NCBI GenBank assembly: GCA_947631565.1
Contig: CANRLV010000003.1
Span: 1 to 64,000, forward strand
Direction of reading: 5' to 3'
From: an uncultured Gemmiger sp.
GTDB lineage: Bacteria; Bacillota; Clostridia; Oscillospirales; Ruminococcaceae
Length of the DNA: 64,000 nucleotides
The notes under the pieces are model-generated. The model did no database searches and was not told where the DNA came from. It saw only the letters and a list, made by a program, of their open reading frames with translations. The number at the start of each line of letters is the position of its first letter. The stretch's first letter is position 1. Positions 57,487-64,000 of the stretch are shown piece by piece. A program made the position numbers and the translations under genes.

Positions 57487-57659
57487 ATCCACATCGGCGG
57501 ACATGTGCCGACGATGTGGATACCTCTAGAGCAAAAAATGACGTTGGAGTCGCCTTTGGCATGAGAACGGCATTTTTTGCGATGGAGGGGAATCTAAGGG
57601 GGAGGTGCAGGCGACTTGGCGAAGCTCCGCTGAGCCAACAAAGCCGAATCTCCCCCTTA
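57487..57659. repeat. Three-hairpin intergenic repeat, copy C, inside the glycogen operon
   Basis: Module 1: ATCCACATCG (57487-57496) / CGATGTGGAT (57512-57521) around GCGGACATGTGCCGA; the stem bases differ from copies A and B but still pair. Module 2: GCAAAAAATG-A-CGTT (57531-57545) / AACG-G-CATTTTTTGC (57566-57580) around AGTCGCC and TTGGCATG. Module 3: TAAGGGGGAG (57595-57604) / CTCCCCCTTA (57650-57659) around GTGCAGGCGACTTGGC and GCCGAA. The operon mRNA (minus strand) runs through all three, with module 1 ending about 45 bases before the glgA start. Confidence 0.85.
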
Positions 57660-57687
57660 CAGCGGGGCGGCGCAGTCGACCCGCTGC

Positions 57688-58815
57688 TTACACGGTGTGC
57701 GCCTTGGCGACGTAGACCGGGAAGGAGTCGGTGCCGGAGAGCTTTTTGTCGGCGGTGATGTGGACGTTCTTATCCGCCACCACATACTGGACGTCGGCGC
57801 CCTCCTCAACGACAGTATCCTGCATGAGCACGCAGTTCTTGACCACGGCGCCCTTCTTGACCCGGCAGCCGCGGAAGAGCACGCTGTTCTCGACCGTGCC
57901 CTCGATGACGCAGCCGTCGGCGACGACGCTGTGCTTGGCGCAGCTGCCCGCCAGGTAGCGGGTGGGGTTGTCGTCGCGGATCTTGGTGTAGATGGGGGCG
58001 GCGGGGTCGAACAGCTCGGCCATCACGCCGGGGACAAGCATCTTCATGTTCTCGTCAAAGTAGCTCTTCATGTCGGTGATGCGGGCGACATAGCCGTCAT
58101 AGCGGTAGCCCTGCACGTTGAGCAGCTTGATGTTGCGGGCGAGGATGTCGCGCTCAAAGTAGATGAGGCCGCGGGCGGCGGCGCTGCGCACCAGCTCGAT
58201 GAGGCTCTCGCGCTCGATGACATAGATGTTGAGCGAGAGGTTCTGCTCGCCGGGGCGGTAGTCGTTGGAGAGCAGCTCGGTCACGCGGCCGGCGTCGTCC
58301 AGCGAGATGGTGTAGTTGTCATTGCGGGCGCCGGCCGGGATCTCGGAACGGTTGTAGACCATGGTCACGTCGGCGCCGGAGGCGATGTGTGCGTCGATGA
58401 ACTTGTTGAAGTCAAAGTTGAGGGCGTTGCAGGCGTCGGACAGGATGACGTACTTCTCCTTCTGCTCCTCCAGGAAGGGCAGGATGCTCTGCAAAGCGTC
58501 GACGCGGCCGGAATACATCTTGACCGTGCGGTCCGCGAACGGCGGCACGATGTTGAGACCGCCGTGCTTGCGGGTCAGGTCCCACTCGCGGCCGGCGCCC
58601 AGATGGTCCATCAGCGAATGGTAGTTGCGGCGCACGATGATGGAGACGTTGTCGATGCCGGAGTTGGCCATGCTGGAGAGCACGAAGTCGATCATGCGGT
58701 AGCGTCCGCCGAACGGGATGGACGCCATCGAGCGCTCGGTCACCAGATCGGGAACAAGATCGTCGTAGGTGTTGGCGAAAATCACGCCGAGGGCGTTGTT
58801 GTTGCTGCTTACCAT
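57688..58815 (-). CDS. glgD: GlgD, glucose-1-phosphate adenylyltransferase-like subunit
   Basis: 375-residue paralog of GlgC, known in Firmicutes as a GlgD subunit that joins GlgC and raises its activity. It has the nucleotidyltransferase shell ([17 protein letters not shown]) and a left-handed beta-helix end ([15 protein letters not shown]). The N-terminal glycine-rich G-G-x-G-S-R-L loop of GlgC is replaced by [11 protein letters not shown], so it is probably not catalytic alone. Its ATG lies within the end of glgC (7-base overlap). Confidence 0.95.
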   Translation of the reverse strand: MVSSNNNALGVIFANTYDDLVPDLVTERSMASIPFGGRYRMIDFVLSSMANSGIDNVSIIVRRNYHSLMDHLGAGREWDLTRKHGGLNIVPPFADRTVKMYSGRVDALQSILPFLEEQKEKYVILSDACNALNFDFNKFIDAHIASGADVTMVYNRSEIPAGARNDNYTISLDDAGRVTELLSNDYRPGEQNLSLNIYVIERESLIELVRSAAARGLIYFERDILARNIKLLNVQGYRYDGYVARITDMKSYFDENMKMLVPGVMAELFDPAAPIYTKIRDDNPTRYLAGSCAKHSVVADGCVIEGTVENSVLFRGCRVKKGAVVKNCVLMQDTVVEEGADVQYVVADKNVHITADKKLSGTDSFPVYVAKAHTV

Positions 58816-60032
58816 TGCTCCTCACCATCCTTTACATCACTGGATACCATTGCCTTGGGGCCGATGACGGCACCGGCACCGACGGTGACGCCGGACCCGA
58901 CGGTGGCCACGTCGCCGGGGTTCGAAATGTCCATCCCGCCGGCCGGCATGGCGCCGACCTTGGCGCCCTCTTTGATGACGACGTTCTCGGCCACGATGCA
59001 GTGCGCGACGTGGGCGCCCGCCTTGATGGTGGTGTTGCCCATGATGACGGCGCCGTCAACGGTGGCGCCGTGCTCGACGACGACGCCCGGGAACAGGATA
59101 CTGTCCTTGATGACGCCGTGCACGCGGCAGCCCTCGGTGATCATGCAGTTGGAGATCTCGGCGTCCGCGCCGACGGTCTGGCAGGGCTGGCCGGAGTTGC
59201 GGGAATAGACCTTCCAGTCCTCGTCGAACAGATCGATGCCGGAATGACTGGGGTCCAGCACCTCCATGTTGGCCTGCCACAGGCTCGGGATGGTGCCGAC
59301 GTCCTTCCAGTACCCGGCGAAGCGGTAGGCGTACATACGGCGGCCGTCCTTGAGCAGGTTGGGGATGATGTTGTTGCCGAAGTCGTTCTCGGAGTTGGGG
59401 TCGGCCTCGTCGGCGATCAGGTAGCTGCGCAGGATGTCCCAGTTGAAGATATAGATGCCCATCGAGGCAAGGTTCGACTTGGGGTCCTTGGGCTTTTCCT
59501 GGAACTCGCTGATCTTGTCGTTCTCATCGGTGACCATGAGACCGAAGCGGGAGGCCTCGCTCCACGGCACCTCCATGACGGCGACCGAGAACTCGGCGTT
59601 CTTCTCCTTGTGGAAGCGGAGGAAATCGCTGTAGTCCTGCTTGCAGATCTGGTCACCGGAGAGGATGATGACGTACTGCGGGTCATAGCGGTCGATGAAA
59701 GAGATGTTCTGGTAGATGGCGTTGGCGGTGCCCTTGTACCAGTCCGACCCCGAGGCCTGCTGGTAGGGCGGCAGCACATGAACGCCGCCGTGCAGGCGGT
59801 CAAGGTCCCACGGCTGGCCGTTGCCGATATACTCATTGAGGACGAGCGGCTGGTACTGGGTCAGGATGCCGACTGTGTCAATGCCGGAATTGACACAGTT
59901 GGACAGCGGAAAATCGATGATGCGATACTTCCCGCCGAAAGGCACGGCTGGCTTGGCGAGCTTTTGGGTCAACGCGTAGAGGCGCGAGCCCTGACCGCCG
60001 GCCAGAATCATTGCGATCATTTCTTTTGCCAT
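58809..60032 (-). CDS. glgC: Glucose-1-phosphate adenylyltransferase
   Basis: 407-residue ADP-glucose pyrophosphorylase, the committed step of glycogen synthesis. L-A-G-G-Q-G-S-R-L near residue 11-19 (nucleotide loop), [32 protein letters not shown]-x-E-K-P, and hexapeptide repeats at the C-terminus. Intact catalytic residues, in contrast to GlgD. 51 bases after glgB. Confidence 0.97.
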   Translation of the reverse strand: MAKEMIAMILAGGQGSRLYALTQKLAKPAVPFGGKYRIIDFPLSNCVNSGIDTVGILTQYQPLVLNEYIGNGQPWDLDRLHGGVHVLPPYQQASGSDWYKGTANAIYQNISFIDRYDPQYVIILSGDQICKQDYSDFLRFHKEKNAEFSVAVMEVPWSEASRFGLMVTDENDKISEFQEKPKDPKSNLASMGIYIFNWDILRSYLIADEADPNSENDFGNNIIPNLLKDGRRMYAYRFAGYWKDVGTIPSLWQANMEVLDPSHSGIDLFDEDWKVYSRNSGQPCQTVGADAEISNCMITEGCRVHGVIKDSILFPGVVVEHGATVDGAVIMGNTTIKAGAHVAHCIVAENVVIKEGAKVGAMPAGGMDISNPGDVATVGSGVTVGAGAVIGPKAMVSSDVKDGEEQW

Positions 60033-60083
60033 AGTTGTTCTCTCCTTATAAATTCGGTCCGGTGGGGCCGTTTTTCCAAATCG

Positions 60084-62063
60084 TCAGCGGGCGGTGGTCT
60101 TCTTGGCGCCCTTTTTGGGCTTGGCCGCTTCCCTGGCGGCGGCCGCCCCGGACGCGGGCTTTTTGCGCGGGGCAGGCACCGTCAGGTAGACGGTGGACAG
60201 CGGCGGCAGCGTGAGGGCGATGTGCTGGTCAAAGCCGTGCATCGTGCCCTTGCTGCTGCGCACCGAGCCGTTCGAGAAGCCGGAGCCGCCGTATTTGGCG
60301 TCGTCGGAGCTCAGGACCTCTTTGTAGGTGCCGGACACCGGCACGCCCATGTTGTAGCCGTTGCGCCACACGGGGTTGAAGTTGCAGACGATCATCACCA
60401 TCTTGCCGGCGGCGTCACGCCGCAAAAAGGCGATGACGCTCTGCTGGTTGTCGTCCGGGACGATCCACTGGAAGCCCTCCCAGCTGTAATCGACCTGCCA
60501 CAGGGCGGGGTTCGCGGTATAGAAGTGGTTCAGGTCCCGCACATAGGCCTGCAGCTGCTTGTGCTTTTCGTAGTCCAGCAGCATCCAGTCCAGCTGCTTT
60601 TTCTCGTCCCACTCGATGAACTGACCGAACTCCTGCCCCATGAACAGCAGCTTTTTGCCGGGGTGCGCCCACATATAGCCGTAGAAGGTGCGCAGGTTGG
60701 CGAATTTGGTCTCGTAGTCGCCGGGCATCTTGTTGATGAGGCTACACTTGCCGTGCACGACCTCGTCGTGGCTGATGGGCAGCACGAAATTCTCGCTGAA
60801 AGCGTAGAAGAAGCTGAAGGTGACCTTGTTGTGGTTGCCGGCGCGGAACAGCGGGTCGGTCTTCATGTAGCTGAGCATGTCGTTCATCCAGCCCATGTTC
60901 CACTTGAAGTTGAAGCTCAGGCCCCCGTCCTTGGCCGGCTTGGTGACCATCGGCCATGCGGTGGATTCCTCGGCGATCATCATCTTGTAGGGGTGGCGGC
61001 CCAACACCACGCCGTTGAGCTTCTGCAAAAAGGCCACGGCCTCAAGGTTTTCCTTGCCGCCGTTGACGTTGGGCTCCCACTCGCCGTCGCGGCGGTTGTA
61101 GTCGAGGTACAGCATGCTGGCCACGGCGTCGACGCGCAGGCCGTCGATGTGGTACTCGTCCACCCAGAACAGCGCGCTGGAAACGAGGAAGCTCTGCACC
61201 TCGCCCATGCCGAAGTTGAACACCATCGTCCCCCACTCCTTGTGCTCGCCGCGGCGGGGGTTGGGGTCCTCATAGCAGGGGGCGCCGTCGAACATGTACA
61301 GGCCGTAGGCGTCTTTCGGGAAGTGGGCGGGCACCCAGTCCAGGATGACGCCGATGCCGGCCTGGTGCATCTTGTCCACAAAGGCCATAAAGTCCTTGGG
61401 GGCGCCGTAACGGCTGGTGGGGGCAAAGTAGCCGGTGCACTGGTAGCCCCAGCTGCCGTCGAACGGGAACTCGGTGATGGGCAAAAGCTCCACATGGGTG
61501 TAGCCCATCTCCTGCAAATAGGGCGCCAGCAGGTCGGCCACCTCGGAATAATTATACGGCACGCCGTCCTCTTTCATGCGCCAGCTGCCCATCTGCAGCT
61601 CGTAGATGGACATCGGCGAATTGATGACGTCCTTGGCTTTCTGGGCCTTCTGCCAGGCATCGTCGCCCCAGGCGTAGCCGTCGAGATCATACACCTTGCT
61701 GCCGTTGGCGGGGCGGGTCTCGGTGTGGAAGGCATACGGGTCGGACTTGAGCACCTGCTCCCCGGCCGGCGTGGTCAGGCAGAACTTGTAGACCGCATAC
61801 TCCGGCACGCCGGGAATGAACCGTTCCCAGATGCCGCCGCCCAGCCCCTGCATGGGGTGGGCGCCGGCGTCCCAGCCGTTGAAGTCACCCACAACGGCAG
61901 CCGCCTGCGCGTGCGGCGCCCAAACGCGGAACAGCACACCGCTTTGGCCGTCCTGCTCGGTCATATGGGCGCCGAAGAAGCGCTGGGCTTCCTGGTTGTT
62001 GCCCTCATGGAACAAAAAGGCAGGCAGGTCATTGGGTTTTGGCGCGGAGGTCGTTTTGCTCAC
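60084..62063 (-). CDS. glgB: 1,4-alpha-glucan branching enzyme
   Basis: 659-residue GH13 enzyme that makes alpha-1,6 branches. N-terminal CBM48 (F-R-V-W-A-P-H-A-Q-A-A-A-V-V-G-D-F-N-G-W), then the TIM barrel with G-L-R-V-D-A-V (nucleophile Asp), I-A-E-E-S-T (acid Glu) and P-I-S-H-D-E-V (His-Asp), and W-G-Y-Q-C-T-G-Y-F-A. The last 35 residues are Lys/Ala/Pro-rich and look disordered. First gene of glgB-glgC-glgD-glgA, transcribed from a near-consensus promoter about 65 bases upstream. Confidence 0.96.
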   Translation of the reverse strand: MSKTTSAPKPNDLPAFLFHEGNNQEAQRFFGAHMTEQDGQSGVLFRVWAPHAQAAAVVGDFNGWDAGAHPMQGLGGGIWERFIPGVPEYAVYKFCLTTPAGEQVLKSDPYAFHTETRPANGSKVYDLDGYAWGDDAWQKAQKAKDVINSPMSIYELQMGSWRMKEDGVPYNYSEVADLLAPYLQEMGYTHVELLPITEFPFDGSWGYQCTGYFAPTSRYGAPKDFMAFVDKMHQAGIGVILDWVPAHFPKDAYGLYMFDGAPCYEDPNPRRGEHKEWGTMVFNFGMGEVQSFLVSSALFWVDEYHIDGLRVDAVASMLYLDYNRRDGEWEPNVNGGKENLEAVAFLQKLNGVVLGRHPYKMMIAEESTAWPMVTKPAKDGGLSFNFKWNMGWMNDMLSYMKTDPLFRAGNHNKVTFSFFYAFSENFVLPISHDEVVHGKCSLINKMPGDYETKFANLRTFYGYMWAHPGKKLLFMGQEFGQFIEWDEKKQLDWMLLDYEKHKQLQAYVRDLNHFYTANPALWQVDYSWEGFQWIVPDDNQQSVIAFLRRDAAGKMVMIVCNFNPVWRNGYNMGVPVSGTYKEVLSSDDAKYGGSGFSNGSVRSSKGTMHGFDQHIALTLPPLSTVYLTVPAPRKKPASGAAAAREAAKPKKGAKKTTAR

Positions 62064-62127
62064 GATACTATCCCCTTACTTCGCGTTTTGGCGGCGGGCA
62101 TACCACCGCCATCTTACTTATATCCAT

Positions 62128-62156
62128 AGTTTACCTGCTTTTGGGGGAAATTTCAA
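62128..62156 (-). promoter_or_regulatory. Sigma-A promoter of the glycogen operon
   Basis: On the minus strand TTGAAA (62151-62156), 17 bases, TAAACT (62128-62133). The remaining 62157-62253 is AT-rich, with nothing else recognised. Confidence 0.8.
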
Positions 62157-62253
62157 GGGGGTATTTAGGGATTCAGAACAAAAAAGAAAAAAAGTCGGTT
62201 TTTGATTTGTGCAACATACACATAATGGTTCATCGTTCCTTGTACTAATACAC

Positions 62254-62288
62254 GAAACGCCCGCGCGGCCGGGCCGCGCAGGCGTTTC
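62254..62288 (-). terminator. Hairpin after the SGNH gene
   Basis: GAAACGCC-GCGCGGC type stem (62254-62269 with 62273-62288, one mismatch) ten bases after the stop. The following minus-strand bases (GTGTATTAGTA) contain no T run, so it is a weak terminator at best. Confidence 0.5.
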
Positions 62289-62298
62289 AGCACAGTTT

Positions 62299-63348
62299 TT
62301 ACTTGCCGTAGATATAATAGGGGTTTTCGCCCACATACCTGTTGCGCGGGCTCCACACGGTGTGGGTGAGCAGATACTCGCCCCAGACGCGGTAGCCAGC
62401 GGGGTTGAAGTGGATGCCGTCATAGTTGGCGTCGTACTCGTCCTTCATATAGCCGTCGGGGCCGGAGAGCACCTCGTTGATGTTGACGAAGTAGCACCCC
62501 TTGGACAGCGCCAGATTGGCCAGCATATTGTTGACGGTCTCCAGCCGCTCCGGGTACAGCCCCGGGCGTGCGGTCTGCCTGCCGCCGCCATCCTGTACAT
62601 ACTCCTGCACATTGGGGATGGCCTGCACATAGAACGGGATGCCGGGCAGCATCTCGCGGAATTCGTCCAGCATACGGCCGTAGTAGGCGATGAGGCCCTC
62701 CTCGGTGCCGAGCTGCTGCAGCGTGTTTGTGCCGCACATGATATACAGCACGTCGGGCTGGGTGGCGGCGATGGCCTCCTTGGGGGTCTCCTCCACCTTG
62801 GTGACGGCGTTTGTCTGTGTGCCGTTGTTGACGAAGGTGTTGGCCGAGGCCCCGATATAGGCCACATATTTGGCGTTGGGCAGGCCGGCGTCATAGATGC
62901 CGAGGCCCGACATGATGCTGTCGCCCACAAAGGTGGCGGTATCGAAGGTGGAACGGTCGACGGTGCCCAGCATCGGCACCGCGACCATGCGGTAGTCGGT
63001 GTTGGAATATTCAAGGTCTATGGTCGGCTCGACCGGCGCTGCCGTGTCCCAGGCGGCGGTGTCGACCGCCGGCAGCAGGTGTTTTGGTTCATAGCCGGCG
63101 GGCTCGGGCGCAGGCTCCGGCGCCGGTTCCGGGGTAGGCTCCGGGGTGGGCTCGGGCTCCGGCGTCGGCTCGGCGGCGGTGGGCAGGGCGTCGGCCGCGG
63201 CGGGCAGGGCCTCGTCTTTGTCGGCGCTGAAGTAGTAAAATCCCGCGCCGGCGGCAAGCAGCGCCAGAACCAGCAGCGCCGCGATGAGCAGGCGCTTGCG
63301 CCGGCGTCGGCGCATGATCTCCTGATGATACGCGTAGTAATCGGCCAT
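62299..63348 (-). CDS. Membrane-anchored SGNH/GDSL hydrolase
   Basis: 349 residues. Short Arg-rich cytoplasmic head (M-R-R-R-R-R-K-R), one membrane segment (about 20-40, L-L-I-A-A-L-L-V-L-A-L-L-A-A-G-A), a Pro-Glu/Thr-Pro-Glu linker, then an SGNH domain with F-V-G-D-S-I-M-S-G (nucleophile Ser), C-G-T-N-T (block III Asn) and Y-D-G-I-H-F-N (Asp-His). Likely removes or transfers acyl groups on surface glycans. The ATG at 63346-63348 is the first good start inside a longer open frame; the bases above it are non-coding. Single gene. Confidence 0.85.
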   Translation of the reverse strand: MADYYAYHQEIMRRRRRKRLLIAALLVLALLAAGAGFYYFSADKDEALPAAADALPTAAEPTPEPEPTPEPTPEPAPEPAPEPAGYEPKHLLPAVDTAAWDTAAPVEPTIDLEYSNTDYRMVAVPMLGTVDRSTFDTATFVGDSIMSGLGIYDAGLPNAKYVAYIGASANTFVNNGTQTNAVTKVEETPKEAIAATQPDVLYIMCGTNTLQQLGTEEGLIAYYGRMLDEFREMLPGIPFYVQAIPNVQEYVQDGGGRQTARPGLYPERLETVNNMLANLALSKGCYFVNINEVLSGPDGYMKDEYDANYDGIHFNPAGYRVWGEYLLTHTVWSPRNRYVGENPYYIYGK

Positions 63349-63523
63349 GGCAGGCGGTCCCTCTTTTTCTGCATCACTCGCCGCAGGCCAAAATATGGGG
63401 CCGGCGTCGATCTTCAAATCCATTATACCCCGTTTGCGCGTCCCGTGCAAGGGCTGCGGGGCGGTGTGGGTGTAAAATTTCCGGGCCGGCCAAGGCACCC
63501 GGCAAAAAAACTTTCGGCGCGCC

Positions 63524-63552
63524 TTGCCGCGGTGCCGAAAATACGCTATACT
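63524..63552 (+). promoter_or_regulatory. Promoter of the degV-family gene
   Basis: TTGCCG (63524-63529), 17 bases, TATACT (63547-63552). Lies 48 bases before the ATG at 63601. The rest of 63349-63523 shows nothing recognisable. Confidence 0.75.
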
Positions 63553-63600
63553 GTTTCTATCACTCCCCCGTTCCGCACATCCGAAAAGGAGGCCCGACCG

Positions 63601-64000
63601 ATGGAATGGCTCATCGTCAGCGATTCTTCCTGCGAGATCCGCGAGCTGGACACCGCCCCCGGCGTGACCTTCGCGCTGGTACCGTTCAAGATCCGCATCG
63701 GCCAGCGCGAGTACGTTGACCTGCCCACGCTCAACACCCACGCCATGCTGGAGGCGATGACCGCCTACAACGGCGCCAGCACCACCGCCTGCCCCAGCCC
63801 GGAGGAGTGGGCCGCCTGGTTCGAGCTGGCCGACAACGCCATCGCCCTGACCATCAGCAGCAACCTGTCCGGCAGCTACAACGCCGCGATGGCGGCGCGC
63901 CAGATGGTGCTGGAGGAGCACCCGGACAAAAACATCTTTGTGCTGGATACCTTGAGCGACGCCGGCGCGCTGGCCGCCGCCGCCGAGCTGGCCAACGCGC
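63601..64000 (+). CDS. DegV-family fatty-acid-binding protein, N-terminal part
   Basis: 133 codons, then the window ends with the frame open. The N-terminus M-E-W-L-I-V-S-D-S-S-C-E-I is the DegV start with the S-D-S motif; A-S-T-T-A-C-P-S-P-E-E-W and I-S-S-N-L-S-G-S-Y-N-A-A are the lipid-head-group-binding motifs. DegV/FakB proteins bind fatty acids and present them to FakA for phosphorylation. ATG at 63601 follows AAAAGGAGG by nine bases. Whether it is a FakB proper cannot be judged from half a protein. Confidence 0.92.
   Translation, partial: MEWLIVSDSSCEIRELDTAPGVTFALVPFKIRIGQREYVDLPTLNTHAMLEAMTAYNGASTTACPSPEEWAAWFELADNAIALTISSNLSGSYNAAMAARQMVLEEHPDKNIFVLDTLSDAGALAAAAELANA

Noticed and set aside
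58815-62129. Very long open frame on the plus strand (over 1,100 codons) opposite the glycogen genes
   Set aside because: It is a mirror frame of glgC and glgB, caused by high GC at third positions; its predicted product is low-complexity Val/Gly/His/Asp with no motifs, and the minus-strand genes have full family motifs.

Overview
This window is GC-rich chromosomal DNA from a low-complexity-free, gene-dense member of the Clostridia, most likely an Oscillospiraceae/Ruminococcaceae gut anaerobe of the Gemmiger-Subdoligranulum-Faecalibacterium type (inference). The basis is Firmicutes-type gene content and order (ylxM-ffh-rpsP-khpA-rimM-trmD, mraZ-rsmH-ftsL, HPr with a Ser46 site, CIRCE operator, SpoIIID, glgBCDA with glgD), AAGGAGG-type ribosome binding sites, a D-lactate-type dehydrogenase, and third codon positions that are mostly G or C. 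No rRNA, tRNA, CRISPR array, prophage, transposase or plasmid function was seen; this is a core-genome region.

Layout. 1-1466 (minus): pyrC-pyrF behind a sigma-A promoter and a leader-peptide attenuator. 1574-2289 (plus): cysE. 2349-2570: copy A of a three-hairpin intergenic repeat. 2579-4035 (minus): redox-type pair, C_GCAxxG protein and D-2-hydroxyacid dehydrogenase. 4125-8797 (plus): CIRCE-controlled htpG, then a 21-repeat Sel1 protein. 8809-11251 (minus): MBOAT acyltransferase plus SGNH partner. 11284-20304 (minus): a nucleoside uptake and salvage block (deoD-cdd-bmp, then bmpA, then ABC ATPase-permease-permease-pdp). 20375-26369 (plus): COG1313 radical SAM protein, KtrB/KtrA-like potassium uptake, a small membrane protein and a shortened KdpD with KdpE. 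26372-32154 (minus): three sigma-factor modules, one with a zinc-binding anti-sigma factor and two paralogous ones with single-pass membrane partners. 32175-42907 (minus): division and cell-wall (dcw) cluster mraZ-rsmH-ftsL-ftsI-murF-mraY-ftsW-murG-ftsQ. 42937-46504 (minus): rsmD and a coiled-coil protein, uvrC, ptsH. 46659-50910 (minus): ylxM-ffh-rpsP-khpA-rimM-trmD, the last fused to a GNAT domain. 50985-53482 (plus): cysteine-synthase-like enzyme, spoIIID, comEB-udk. 53491-53653: repeat copy B. 53673-55877 (minus): two lipoproteins (WG-repeat type and C39-like peptidase). 55972-62156 (minus): glycogen operon glgB-glgC-glgD-[repeat copy C]-glgA. 62299-63348 (minus): membrane-anchored SGNH hydrolase. 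63524-64000 (plus): degV, cut by the window end.

How it fits together. Pyrimidine metabolism appears twice: de novo synthesis (pyrC, pyrF) under what looks like UTP-sensing attenuation, and salvage (nucleoside ABC importer, cdd, pdp, deoD, udk, comEB). Envelope growth is represented by the dcw cluster, O-acylation genes and secreted lipoproteins. Carbon storage is represented by the complete glycogen-synthesis operon.

The most interesting signals are: (1) a pyrBI-like leader peptide/attenuator before pyrC, in a phylum where PyrR control is the rule; (2) a three-copy, three-hairpin repeat whose stems covary between copies while the inner sequences are kept, one copy lying inside the glycogen operon; (3) two paralogous sigma/anti-sigma modules with a shared non-sigma-A promoter, a shared start-stop motif and TTG starts; (4) a TrmD-GNAT fusion; and (5) a Sel1 protein built from a three-repeat super-unit. 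All functional statements come from reading the sequence; no database search was run.
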